Assembly (NCBI GenBank): GCA_003702495.1
Contig: REGH01000001.1
Span: 1 to 44,005 of the forward strand
Length of the DNA stretch: 44,005 nt
Origin: Candidatus Nitrosopumilus sp.
GTDB lineage: Archaea; Thermoproteota; Nitrososphaeria; Nitrososphaerales; Nitrosopumilaceae
Direction of reading: 5' to 3'
Positions 22,765 through 31,554 of the stretch are shown one piece after another. Every line of letters begins with the position of its first letter. Position 1 is the stretch's first letter. The position numbers and the translations under genes were made by a program. The notes under the pieces were generated by a model. The model made no database searches. It was not told the DNA's origin and saw only the letters and a program-made list of their open reading frames with translations.

Positions 22765-22950
22765 TTAATCAACACCTATGCCTCTCATTGCCGCGCAGGC
22801 CTTTCCTCCTTTACTCCAACACTTACAAGAGCATGATACTGCCTTTCCACTTTTTATCTCTTTTACTACTTTATGGAAAACCCCTTCTCTAACTTTGGAT
22901 TCTATTGTTATGGTTTCATATTTCTCAGAATCTTGAAAGTTTTCTGACAT
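22765..22950 (-). CDS. 61-residue Cys-rich protein
   Basis: The first half is charged (MSENFQDSEKYETITIESKV) and the second half has four Cys in SCSCKCWSKGGKACAAMRGI. A metal-binding role is possible; the pattern is not a standard zinc ribbon. It lies between bioA and bioD, divergent from bioD. A TTAAAAAT box is 24.5 nt before the ATG, with only a weak match to the recurrent promoter palindrome. Confidence 0.65.
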   Translation of the reverse strand: MSENFQDSEKYETITIESKVREGVFHKVVKEIKSGKAVSCSCKCWSKGGKACAAMRGIGVD

Positions 22951-23032
22951 GATTACACATCATAATAGGTATTTTTAACAATATAGGAATAACCGATGAG
23001 TTAATCAATGGAATTATTCTAAAAATTTCAAG

Positions 23033-23719
23033 TTGAAATCCCTCTTTATTGGTGGAACCGACACTGATGTTGGTAAAACCTACATCACAGCAGGTCTGGC
23101 AGTCGCACTCAGAAAGATGGATGTAGATGTAGGTGTGATGAAGCCCTTTGCAGCAGGAACTGCTCAGAAGAAGGGATACAAATCTGAAGACGTTGAAATT
23201 TTAGCAAGAGCTGCACAATCATCTGATCCTGAAAATTTGGTAAATCCACAGTTCTTTCCAATTCCTGCATCGCCATACACTGCTTGGAAGAATCTAAAGA
23301 TAAAACCCAAAGTTTCTACCATATTATCTAGTTTTAAAAAATTATCAACACTTCATGAGATGCTTCTTGTAGAGGGAATGGGTGGAATGATGACTCCGAT
23401 CCTCAAGGACTATTACATTACAAATTTGATTAAAGAAATGAAGATTCCAACAGTAATTGTAACTAGAAGCAAGGTAGGAACTGTTAATCATACCATAATG
23501 ACAATTTTGATGTGTCAAAAATACAAGATTCCAATCAAAGGAATTATCATCAATAATTTTGATGATGATGGCTATCCTGTAAAAAATCTAAAACGAGATT
23601 TGGAAAGCCTTACTGGTGTTAATGTTCTAGGCTCTATTCCTTTTATCAAAGATATGAGTGATGCATCACTCAATAGAATCTTCAAAAAGAATCTTGATTT
23701 GAAATCTCTGTTGAAATAA
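23033..23719 (+). CDS. bioD: dethiobiotin synthetase
   Basis: 228 residues. The P-loop with family extension is clear (FIGGTDTDVGKTYITAGLAV), then the Lys-containing VMKPFAAGT and the LLVEGMGGMMTPI motif. It closes the ureido ring of dethiobiotin from diaminononanoate, CO2 and ATP. The start is TTG; no in-frame ATG or GTG is available upstream before a stop. Its stop abuts the 3' end of a kinase remnant on the other strand. Confidence 0.95.
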   Translation: MKSLFIGGTDTDVGKTYITAGLAVALRKMDVDVGVMKPFAAGTAQKKGYKSEDVEILARAAQSSDPENLVNPQFFPIPASPYTAWKNLKIKPKVSTILSSFKKLSTLHEMLLVEGMGGMMTPILKDYYITNLIKEMKIPTVIVTRSKVGTVNHTIMTILMCQKYKIPIKGIIINNFDDDGYPVKNLKRDLESLTGVNVLGSIPFIKDMSDASLNRIFKKNLDLKSLLK

Positions 23720-23721
23720 TC

Positions 23722-23964
23722 TCATGCTTTAGGTATTGTAAAAAGAAATACTGTTCCTTTTCCCTTTTCACTTTCCAACCAAATCTTTCCGCTCATTCCC
23801 TCTACTAGTTCTTTACTTACAACCAACCCTAACCCTGTGCCGCCATATGTTCTTGTCATACCTGTTTTTATCTCACCATATTTTTTAAATATCTGATCTT
23901 GTTTTTCTTTAGGAATTCCGATTCCGTTATCTTTTACAAAAAATGTAACTTTGTCTTTTTCATC
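23722..23964 (-). pseudogene. 3' remnant of a histidine kinase (HATPase_c) gene
   Basis: About 80 codons encode VTFFVKDNGIGIPKEKQDQI, FKKYGEIKTGM, YGGTGLGLVVSKELVEGMSG, KIWLESEKGKGTVFLFTIPK and stop. This is almost the same as the end of the 964-residue kinase (27494-30388), so it is a decayed paralogue. The N, sensor and HisKA parts are gone; upstream the frame joins the start of a receiver gene. Confidence 0.85.
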
Positions 23965-24007
23965 GTTTCAATCATTACTAGATTATCATCAATAACTAAT
24001 ACCTTCA
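23965..24007 (-). pseudogene. 5' remnant of a response regulator gene
   Basis: From an ATG at 24007 the frame reads MKVLVIDDNLVMIET, the first strand and acidic pair of a CheY-like receiver, and then runs out of phase into the kinase remnant at about 23964 and stops. A deletion that removed most of a receiver gene and most of a kinase gene explains the junction. Confidence 0.7.
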
Positions 24008-24040
24008 TTGATTCATCACTTAATGCCTAGTATTTTATTT

Positions 24041-24409
24041 TCACTTTAATTCTTTAGTGTCGTGTATTTTTGCTATTAAATCATCTGGGTCTATGGGTTT
24101 TTTCAAAAGTAAATTAATACCCAATTGTTCTAGCTCCATTTCTTGTTCTGATGTGATTACAGATGCTGTTAAAACAATAATTTTTGATTTGAGTACCAAT
24201 CCATCTGAATTTATTTTTTTTAGAAAATCCCACCCTGAAAATTTTGGCATATTTAGGTCCAATATGACAACATCAAAATTATTTTTTTGAATTAATTCTA
24301 AACCGTTTCTGGCATTATTGGTATCCATAGCATCAAAATTTTTTTTATTTAGATATTTTACTAACATGGATGAAATACTAGAATTATCTTCAATAATCAG
24401 AATTTTCAT
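24041..24409 (-). CDS. single-domain response regulator (CheY-like)
   Basis: 122 residues, a stand-alone receiver. The acidic pair is in MKILIIEDNSSIS, the phosphoacceptor Asp is in FDVVILDLNMPKFSGW, the Thr in IIVLTAS and the Lys in LLLKKPIDPDDL. There is no output domain, so it acts by protein contact or as a phosphate shuttle. It overlaps the PAS kinase upstream by 20 nt, which makes that kinase its likely partner. Confidence 0.93.
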   Translation of the reverse strand: MKILIIEDNSSISSMLVKYLNKKNFDAMDTNNARNGLELIQKNNFDVVILDLNMPKFSGWDFLKKINSDGLVLKSKIIVLTASVITSEQEMELEQLGINLLLKKPIDPDDLIAKIHDTKELK

Positions 24410-25697
24410 TTTGTCTTACTCTCCTTAATCTTCTATTTTGATTGGTGATATTAAATGGAATTTGAAAATACACTGTTGTACCTATTCCTACAGAACTCTC
24501 TACCCATATTTTCCCACCTAATATGTCGATTATTCCCTGACATATTGCTAATCCTAATCCCGAACCCCCAAATTCTCTATTTTGAGAAAAATTTGCTTTA
24601 TAGAACTTTTCAAATATTTTATCAATGTCTTCTTTTTTAATTCCGATCCCGTTATCTTTCACTAAAAATGTAATCTCATTTTCATTATGAGATGCTGAAA
24701 TCTGAATTTTTCCACTATCATTTGAAACAAAATCTAAAGAATTTAGAATGAGATTTTTAAAAACTTGTTTTAATCTATTTGTATCAGATTTGAAATTTAA
24801 TGAATCTGATGTGCCATTACTAAATTCTATTCCTTTATCATCAAAAAATATTTTATTTTCATTATAAACATCTGTCATGAATTTTTTTAATTCTATTTCC
24901 TGAAAATCTAATGATAGTCTACCTAAATTGATCTTTTGTAGGTCTAATAAATCTGAAATTAAACTCTCCATTTTTTTACAATTACCATAAATCTCTTCTA
25001 ATGAATTTTTTTGTTCTTCGTTAATTTGACCATATGTTTCATCTAACAAAGTTTTTGATTGAAATTTTATTGGAAATAATGGTGTTTTTAATTCATGTGA
25101 TGCCATCGAAATAAATTCGTCCTTTAACTTATCTGTCCTCTCTAAACCTTCTACTTTTTCTTTCAAAAGTTGCTCATATGCTCTTTGAATGAATTCTATT
25201 TGCTTGTCTTCTGATTTTTTGGAAATTATTACCATTTTTCCAAATGGCTGTCCTGAATTATCTGTCATAATTCCAATGTCTAATTTAACAGGAATCAAAT
25301 GGTTTTCTATCTTTAAGTTTACTTCTACATTTTTAGAAATTCCGTATTTTTCTAATTCTTTTTTAGATTTTTTAATTACTTTAATACTATCTTCAGTACA
25401 AAACTCAAACCATGATCTTCCTTTAAGATTTATTTTTTCACCTCCAAAAATTTCTCTCACTCCATCATTATGCATTAAAACCTGATTATTGTTATCAAAA
25501 ATTATAATGCCCTCCGGTGATAAATTAAAGATATTTCTGAATTTTTCTTCTGATTCAAGAAGTAGTTTTTGAGTTTGTTTTAAGAACTTGTTGGACTGAG
25601 AAAGAATTTCGTTACTTTTTTTAAGTTCAACATTCTCTTTTTCTAATTCATGCAAGTTGTCTTGACGTTTTTCAGAATTCACAGAATGTGTATACAT
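24390..25697 (-). CDS. cytosolic PAS histidine kinase
   Basis: 435 residues without membrane segments. Coiled-coil start (1-50), PAS domain (about 51-165, FRNIFNLSPEGIIIFDNNNQ), HisKA with the phosphoacceptor His201 (SMASHELKTPLFPI), then HATPase_c with N box (LILNSLDFV), G1 (KDNGIGIKKED) and G2 (GGSGLGLAICQGI). It should sense a cytosolic signal and phosphorylate the receiver encoded directly after it. ATG chosen; GTG/TTG alternatives are not needed. Confidence 0.93.
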   Translation of the reverse strand: MYTHSVNSEKRQDNLHELEKENVELKKSNEILSQSNKFLKQTQKLLLESEEKFRNIFNLSPEGIIIFDNNNQVLMHNDGVREIFGGEKINLKGRSWFEFCTEDSIKVIKKSKKELEKYGISKNVEVNLKIENHLIPVKLDIGIMTDNSGQPFGKMVIISKKSEDKQIEFIQRAYEQLLKEKVEGLERTDKLKDEFISMASHELKTPLFPIKFQSKTLLDETYGQINEEQKNSLEEIYGNCKKMESLISDLLDLQKINLGRLSLDFQEIELKKFMTDVYNENKIFFDDKGIEFSNGTSDSLNFKSDTNRLKQVFKNLILNSLDFVSNDSGKIQISASHNENEITFLVKDNGIGIKKEDIDKIFEKFYKANFSQNREFGGSGLGLAICQGIIDILGGKIWVESSVGIGTTVYFQIPFNITNQNRRLRRVRQNENSDY

Positions 25698-25732
25698 CCA
25701 TATTTTATTAATTCTACCTTGGCCTGCTCAAA

Positions 25733-26686
25733 TCAAAAATTATTTTCATTAATTCTATTGTTATCCACTAACACTGTAAAAGTCATCTTTGTAAATTTTC
25801 CAACTTCACTTTCCACCCAAATTTGACCTCCTAATAGTTCTGTTAATCTTTTACATATTGCCAATCCTAACCCAGTTCCACCATGTTTTCGTCTCAGTGT
25901 TGTGTCAACTTGATAAAATTCTGTAAAGAGACTACTCTGATCTTCTTTTTTAATTCCAATCCCATTATCTTTGATCGAAATTTTTACTTTATCTCCATCC
26001 TTATGTGCATTAATTTCAATTAGACCTGTATTTTCACTTACAAAGTCTATGGAATTATTGATCAAATTATTAATAATTTCACCCAATCTTAATTTGTCAC
26101 TATTCAGTGTAATGTCATCCACATTAAACTGCATTTTGATATTTTTTTCTTTGATAATATTATTTTGTAATTCAATTATTTCTTGAATAAATTTTTTCAA
26201 AGTAAATTTTTCATTTTTTATAGTAATTTTACCTAGCACAAGTTTTTGAATTAATAATAAATCATCAATTAAAATTTGAAGTGTTTTTGCACTATTTTCG
26301 ATTTTTTTTACCATGTCTAATTGTTCATCTGTCATTTTATTTCTAAACTTTGGATGGGTTAGAACTTCGCAGTATCCAAAGATTGGACCCAAAGGTGTTT
26401 TTAATTCGTGTGTAATCATGGATGTAAACTCACTTTTTTGTTTGTCTAATTCTTGCAATCTGACAATTTTTTCTCTAGTTTGTTCTTTGATTATTTCTTT
26501 TTCCGTTTCTTCTAATTCAATTTTAATTTTATTTTCTATGTATTTCTTTGTAGCAATATAAGCCAACCCGACTAAAAGATAACCGATTATTGCTACAACA
26601 TAAGATAGATTGCTTACTGAAAATCCTTCTAAATTATCTAGAGTTAACCGTAAATCTTTGTTTAGAATTGTAATATTTTTATACTG
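25733..26686 (-). pseudogene. kinase half of a CHASE histidine kinase, downstream of an in-frame stop
   Basis: Open without a stop from 26686 to the TAA/TGA end at 25733. It starts with a membrane-outside stretch (NKDLRLTLDNLEGFSVSNLS), then a membrane span (YVVAIIGYLLVGLAYIA), a linker helix, HisKA with His in SMITHELKTPLGPIFGYCEV, and a complete HATPase_c (DNGIGIKKED, GGTGLGLAICKRL). It is in phase with the CHASE frame upstream and separated from it only by TAA (26689-26687). A TTG at 26566 inside the membrane span would give a shortened 277-residue product without the anchor's first half. Confidence 0.8.
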
Positions 26687-27490
26687 TTAAAATTCATTTT
26701 TTCCAAAATTAGTACTTTTATTATAATCGTAAACTGTTCTTCCTTCATACTCTATTTTCATTTGAAATTTATCCGCATCACTTCCAAATGATTCCTCAAA
26801 AACATTTTCCAGAATTGGATCATACCTAAAAGCAAGCGTGACAAATCCCTCTGGACTATTTTTTTCAATATCTGAAAATATGGTATGACAAATCAATGAT
26901 GCATAAATCGGGTCTTCTATATCTTGATTTAAAATTAAAATTTCTGAAAGAACTGGCTTTTTAATTTCAATGCTTTCTAAAGTACACAGTCTGCGTTTTT
27001 CCTCAAATGCATTATCATAACCTATCAAAAATTCTAATTCTTCACTATATGGCGATATGTATTTTATTGGAAAATAAAATTCTGAACTACTCTCAGGAAT
27101 AATTTCATAGTTTTCCATTTCCTTTTGCATCTCCAATTCAAAATTTTCTTTATTATTCGAATTTACATATCCTACATATGAGACTGTGATTGAATCATCA
27201 AATCTATTTGATAGTTCTAATGATTTAATAAAAACATCCCATTCTTCAAAACTAATTTTTTCAGAACCTGCGTTAAACCCTCTGCCAGCGTAAACAACAT
27301 GTTCATAATCTTTTAGTCTATCTACTAACGCATCTGTCATCTTATCTAAACCCTGTTTCAATTCTTCATCTAATTTGTTAAAATCTTCATAAATGCTATC
27401 TGCTAAAGCAATAGTAACTATAGAAAATGCTATTAACAAAATAATAATCGGTTTTTTACCGTCCGAAACTAATCCACTACTCTGTTTCAT
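26687..27490 (-). pseudogene. CHASE sensor half of a split histidine kinase
   Basis: 267 residues. An N-terminal membrane span (KPIIILLIAFSIVTIALA, about 13-30) and an extracellular CHASE domain (VVYAGRGFNAGSEKISFEEW, then the region around VSYVGYVNSNN and PEGFVTLAFRYDPILE). It ends in TAA exactly where the second membrane span and kinase should follow, and those do follow in the same frame. It starts 3 nt after the 964-residue kinase. The likely origin is a nonsense mutation of a 585-residue kinase; a sequencing error or a real split gene are alternatives. Confidence 0.8.
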
Positions 27491-27493
27491 AAT

Positions 27494-30388
27494 CTACGCC
27501 TTTGGTATAGTGAAGAAAAATGTTGCACCTTTACCTTCTTCACTTTCTAACCATATCTTTCCGCCCATTCCTTCCACAAGTTCCTGTGAAACTGCTAAAC
27601 CCAATCCAGTTCCTCCAAACTTTCTTTTTGCATCTGATTTTACTTGGCCATATTTTTTGAACAACTGATCTTGTTTTTGTTTTGGAATTCCTTCTCCATT
27701 GTCTTTACAGAAAAATGTGACTTCGTTTTCACCATCAGTTACTCCGATCTCAATTTTTCCATTTACAGGTACAAAGTCATGTGCGTTTAAAATCAAATTT
27801 GTATATGCTTCTAGTATTCTTCTCTTGTCTCCTTTTATCTTGACATCCTCTGAATGTGACTCAAAATATTGGATTTTTTTGTCTGTCATTGCAGGAGAGT
27901 GAGTTTTGATACACTCTGCAAGAATATTCTTTGAAGAAAGTTCTTCAATTTCATATTTCATTGCGCCTGCACCTAATTTTTGTGCTGAAACAAGATTGTC
28001 AATCATGGACAGTTGTCTTGATGCATTTGCCTGAATTTCTTTAACACACTCCATCTGCATATCACTTAATTCGCCCATTCCTGCCATGGTCAATAATTCT
28101 GCGTTTCCTTGAATTGGGACCAGAGGTTGTTTAAGATCATGTGTGATCATAGCTACAAATTCTTCTTTTTCTTTTTGTGACTCTTCAATTTTCTTTAATG
28201 ATTCGGCTAACTTTTCTTCCAATTCCTTTTGTTTTGTCAAATCCATTCTAATTGCCATGTATTGTTTTGGCCTTCCATTCTCATCTAGGAATGGGGTGAT
28301 TACTGTATTGACCCAGTAGGTTGAACCATCTTTTGCAATATTTTTTACAACACCTGTCCACACTTTTCCTTTTGAAATCGTTCCCCACATTCCGTCAAAA
28401 AAGCTATCTGGATGAAATCCTGATTTTAGAATTCTGTGATTCTTTCCAAGTAACTCTTTTTCAGTATATTTAGAAATGTCTTCGAATTTCTTATTGGCAT
28501 AAGTGATTGTACCTTTTTCATCAGTTATTGCAGTAATTGTTGAGTTGTCCAATGCTTTTAGAACATTATCTTTTTCCTCTTTTTCTGATTTTAATTTAGC
28601 AACTGTTTTGTTCATAATTTCAGATAATTGGCCAATCTCATCAGATGTTTCAACAGGAACATGAGTGTCTAATTTACCGTCACTGATCTTTGATGCTAAG
28701 TCCTTCAATTTTATCAACGGATTTGAGAAAAGTCTTGAAATTGATACTCCAAAAATTGCAGAACCAATAATGAATACACTTGCTAAAGTGATAATATCCT
28801 GTCTTAATTGATTTGATGGGGCATATGCCTCTGAAACATCAATCTTTGATACTAGACCCCAATCTAAAACTGAACTATATCTCCATGATGCAAGAACCCC
28901 TTCTCCCCTGTAGTCATTTGCAATTCCAGAGCCTCTCATGCCGTCCATTGCCTTAAATCCTAACTCACACATGGAATAATCCTCACACAAGATAGAGCCA
29001 CTGACTAATTCATTGTCTAGTCTGACATTATGAAGAACTGAGATCTCATCATCAATGTAAGATACAATAAAACTCTCTCCCGTATTTCCAAAATAAGTCT
29101 GTTTCATAGTATCTAAAAGAACTTGATCAATTGGTACATCTAACATCAATAAACCAAGCAATTCTTCATTGCTGTTTTTGATTGGTGCTGTAACAAAAAG
29201 ATCTAGCTTTCCATCAACACCCATATCTTTGAAAACTTTAGAAATGTAAACATCTTTTTTGCCTTCTTCAAAACTTGGTTTGTGCATGTCTTGCATTTTG
29301 ATTCCCATTAATTCTTGAAAGTCATCATTTGATATGTAGATTAACTCCCCATTTGTATTGGCTACTGCAATGTTATCGTATCCGTATGCGCTTTGAATAA
29401 TCTTTATCCTTTCATCAACTTTGATTTTTGACGCCAAGTATTCTGGATTATTTTTATCTTCTAATCCCATTTCCAAATTTTTAATTTCATTTTTGAGAAT
29501 ATCCAAATTACTATTTACTTGAGCATCTGCAATTCTTTCCTTAAACAACAATTCAATCTTTGATAGTGTGTTGTCTGCTTGTTCGTTTAGATTTAATAGA
29601 ATATCACGTTCAATATTGTCTTGCGATAAATTGTAAGACGCGGCACCAATTACAGAAATTGGAATAAAAGAAACAACCAAAAACGAAAATATCAATTTAG
29701 CTGAAATAGGAATTCCTCTTTTTCGCTTAACTTCTTTTTCTGAGTATTTTGAAATCCCCAATGAAATTAGTGCAATTCCTGAGAGGCAAAATGCAATTGC
29801 AGTGTGTACTGCCATAGCTCCACTAATTTGAGAGATTTGATAGTATAGTTCAGGAATATCTGTTGCATATCCAATTAACGCAACAACTCCAAAAATCATC
29901 ACAATCACGCCTGAAATTAGGACATATTTTTTGTATCTTTGATGAACAAGTAATGAAGTAAAACCTACAACATTAATCACGATAAAACTAATGGCAGTTC
30001 CCAAAGACGTTAAACCTGGTTTTAGAGTGTATATTGCTGAAACATCATCTTTGACAAAAAGACTGTTCACTCCAGAATTTGTATCTGAAAATAAACTAAC
30101 CAGCGAAGTTCCCATAAAGAACATTATGATAATCAATGGTGCAAAAAGTAGAATTCTTGAAACCTCTGAATTGTTGTTTCTGTACTCATTCATCAGTAAA
30201 ATAACAATACCGCTCATCAGAAATGATGCAGCAGTACTGAACTTCATTGTGACCCATGTTGGTGAAAGACTCTTTAGACTGTCAATGTCTAAAATCCAAC
30301 CTGAAATAACAACTAGTCCAATAATGATAATTATTGCACAGATTAAACGTGTAATTGTAGAGTAAGATTTTGTCTTAGTTTGCTTCAA
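27494..30388 (-). CDS. large multi-pass histidine kinase with Cache, HAMP and PAS domains
   Basis: 964 residues. Six hydrophobic segments (about 13-210) form an integral-membrane sensor-like part; a seventh (about 228-249) leads to a large extracellular Cache-like domain (250-525, with YGYDNIAVANTNGELIYISN and VTAPIKNSNEELLGLLMLDV). Then an eighth span, HAMP (about 555-605), a PAS-PAC pair (about 615-735, FHPDSFFDGMWGTISKGKVW), HisKA with His750 (THDLKQPLVPIQGNAELL) and HATPase_c (DNGEGIPKQKQ, GGTGLGLAVSQEL). It begins directly after the binding protein gene, which is its likely ligand partner. Confidence 0.92.
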   Translation of the reverse strand: MKQTKTKSYSTITRLICAIIIIIGLVVISGWILDIDSLKSLSPTWVTMKFSTAASFLMSGIVILLMNEYRNNNSEVSRILLFAPLIIIMFFMGTSLVSLFSDTNSGVNSLFVKDDVSAIYTLKPGLTSLGTAISFIVINVVGFTSLLVHQRYKKYVLISGVIVMIFGVVALIGYATDIPELYYQISQISGAMAVHTAIAFCLSGIALISLGISKYSEKEVKRKRGIPISAKLIFSFLVVSFIPISVIGAASYNLSQDNIERDILLNLNEQADNTLSKIELLFKERIADAQVNSNLDILKNEIKNLEMGLEDKNNPEYLASKIKVDERIKIIQSAYGYDNIAVANTNGELIYISNDDFQELMGIKMQDMHKPSFEEGKKDVYISKVFKDMGVDGKLDLFVTAPIKNSNEELLGLLMLDVPIDQVLLDTMKQTYFGNTGESFIVSYIDDEISVLHNVRLDNELVSGSILCEDYSMCELGFKAMDGMRGSGIANDYRGEGVLASWRYSSVLDWGLVSKIDVSEAYAPSNQLRQDIITLASVFIIGSAIFGVSISRLFSNPLIKLKDLASKISDGKLDTHVPVETSDEIGQLSEIMNKTVAKLKSEKEEKDNVLKALDNSTITAITDEKGTITYANKKFEDISKYTEKELLGKNHRILKSGFHPDSFFDGMWGTISKGKVWTGVVKNIAKDGSTYWVNTVITPFLDENGRPKQYMAIRMDLTKQKELEEKLAESLKKIEESQKEKEEFVAMITHDLKQPLVPIQGNAELLTMAGMGELSDMQMECVKEIQANASRQLSMIDNLVSAQKLGAGAMKYEIEELSSKNILAECIKTHSPAMTDKKIQYFESHSEDVKIKGDKRRILEAYTNLILNAHDFVPVNGKIEIGVTDGENEVTFFCKDNGEGIPKQKQDQLFKKYGQVKSDAKRKFGGTGLGLAVSQELVEGMGGKIWLESEEGKGATFFFTIPKA

Positions 30389-31531
30389 TTATTGTTCAAC
30401 CTCCGAACTCATTGCACCCTGTGTTGATTCAAATTTTAATTCACCATCTACAATTTTTGAAGGATATAGACCAAACTTGATATCTTGATTTTGAGGATAT
30501 CCATAAATTGTTCCAAAAATTCCAGTGTAAATAAATCCTGAATCAAATGATTCTTTAAGATTTTCTCTTGTAATTTCTTTATCATCTAATAGGCCCTTGA
30601 TTATTCTAATCACATCGTAACTGTTTGCTCCATTATGATCTAATTGTTTATCAAACTTATTTTCAAATCTTATTCCAACTTCAGTGGCTAGTTTTAATTT
30701 TGTATTGTATACTAGAGGGGCTGCAATGTGAACATTTTGAGCCTCTGCCATTTGAAAAATATCAAACATGGCACCATCTGAAGACATCAAAATCTCTCCC
30801 TCGTAATTAGACTGATCAATCTCTTTGAGAATTATTTTGACATGATCTGGAAATCCTACTAGGTAAATTGCCTCCTGATCTTTTAATCTCTCAATATTTT
30901 CTAGAAATTCTTTTTGATTATTTTCAAATGGTTCATCCACGACATTTCCTTTTAGAGAAAAGTTTTCTCCTACTTCTTTTGCAATTGATCTTCCAAATTC
31001 GTCGTCCAAATATAATATTCCTAAACTTTTGATTTCCAAATCATCTAATATTTTCAAAATTGGCTTTGCTTCATCTTCTGCCATTGGAAAATATCTAAAA
31101 GTCCATTCTTTTCCCGCAGTTACATCTGGTGCAACAGCTGATAGTGATACTAGCACAACTTTTTCTTTTTCTGCCATTTCTGAGAGTCCTGTTGAAATAA
31201 AACTCAGTGAGCTGATGTGTAATAGTGGTTCATAACTTTGTTCTTGAAAGTTAAAAATCTCTTTTGCTTTTTCTAGATCCGTTTGATTATCTTCAATGAT
31301 TAAATCAATTTGTTTTCCTTTAATCCCTCCTTTATCATTAATCTCTTTAACTGCTAGTGTTAATCCGTCTCTTTGCTCAATACCTATTCCGCTCCCCGGA
31401 CCTGAGATTGGAAGGTTTGCGACGATTTTGATTTCATCAACTTCTGAATCTTGCTCCATAGAAGAAAATGCAACAATTGCTAAAGTGACTGCAATAATTC
31501 CTATTGGGATTGACAACCCTTGTTTTCCCAA
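30389..31531 (-). CDS. periplasmic binding protein (branched-chain amino acid type), with no transporter
   Basis: 380 residues. An N-terminal membrane segment or signal (IPIGIIAVTLAIVAFSS) precedes a type I periplasmic binding fold: KIVANLPISGPGSGIGIEQR, GLTLAVKEINDKGGIKGKQI, then LGILYLDDEFGRSIAKEVGE. This is the family of Leu/Ile/Val and amide binding proteins. No permease or ATPase is near; instead it is flanked on both sides by kinases and its stop abuts the 964-residue kinase. It probably serves as an extracellular ligand sensor. Ligand unknown. Confidence 0.88.
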   Translation of the reverse strand: MGKQGLSIPIGIIAVTLAIVAFSSMEQDSEVDEIKIVANLPISGPGSGIGIEQRDGLTLAVKEINDKGGIKGKQIDLIIEDNQTDLEKAKEIFNFQEQSYEPLLHISSLSFISTGLSEMAEKEKVVLVSLSAVAPDVTAGKEWTFRYFPMAEDEAKPILKILDDLEIKSLGILYLDDEFGRSIAKEVGENFSLKGNVVDEPFENNQKEFLENIERLKDQEAIYLVGFPDHVKIILKEIDQSNYEGEILMSSDGAMFDIFQMAEAQNVHIAAPLVYNTKLKLATEVGIRFENKFDKQLDHNGANSYDVIRIIKGLLDDKEITRENLKESFDSGFIYTGIFGTIYGYPQNQDIKFGLYPSKIVDGELKFESTQGAMSSEVEQ

Positions 31532-31554
31532 TTATCTCCTCTCCTGTTTTTCAA

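Noticed and set aside
25733-26566. An independent kinase gene starting at TTG 26566
   Set aside because: The TTG lies in the middle of a membrane span, and the open frame continues upstream for 40 more codons up to the TAA of the CHASE frame. A split kinase is the better reading.
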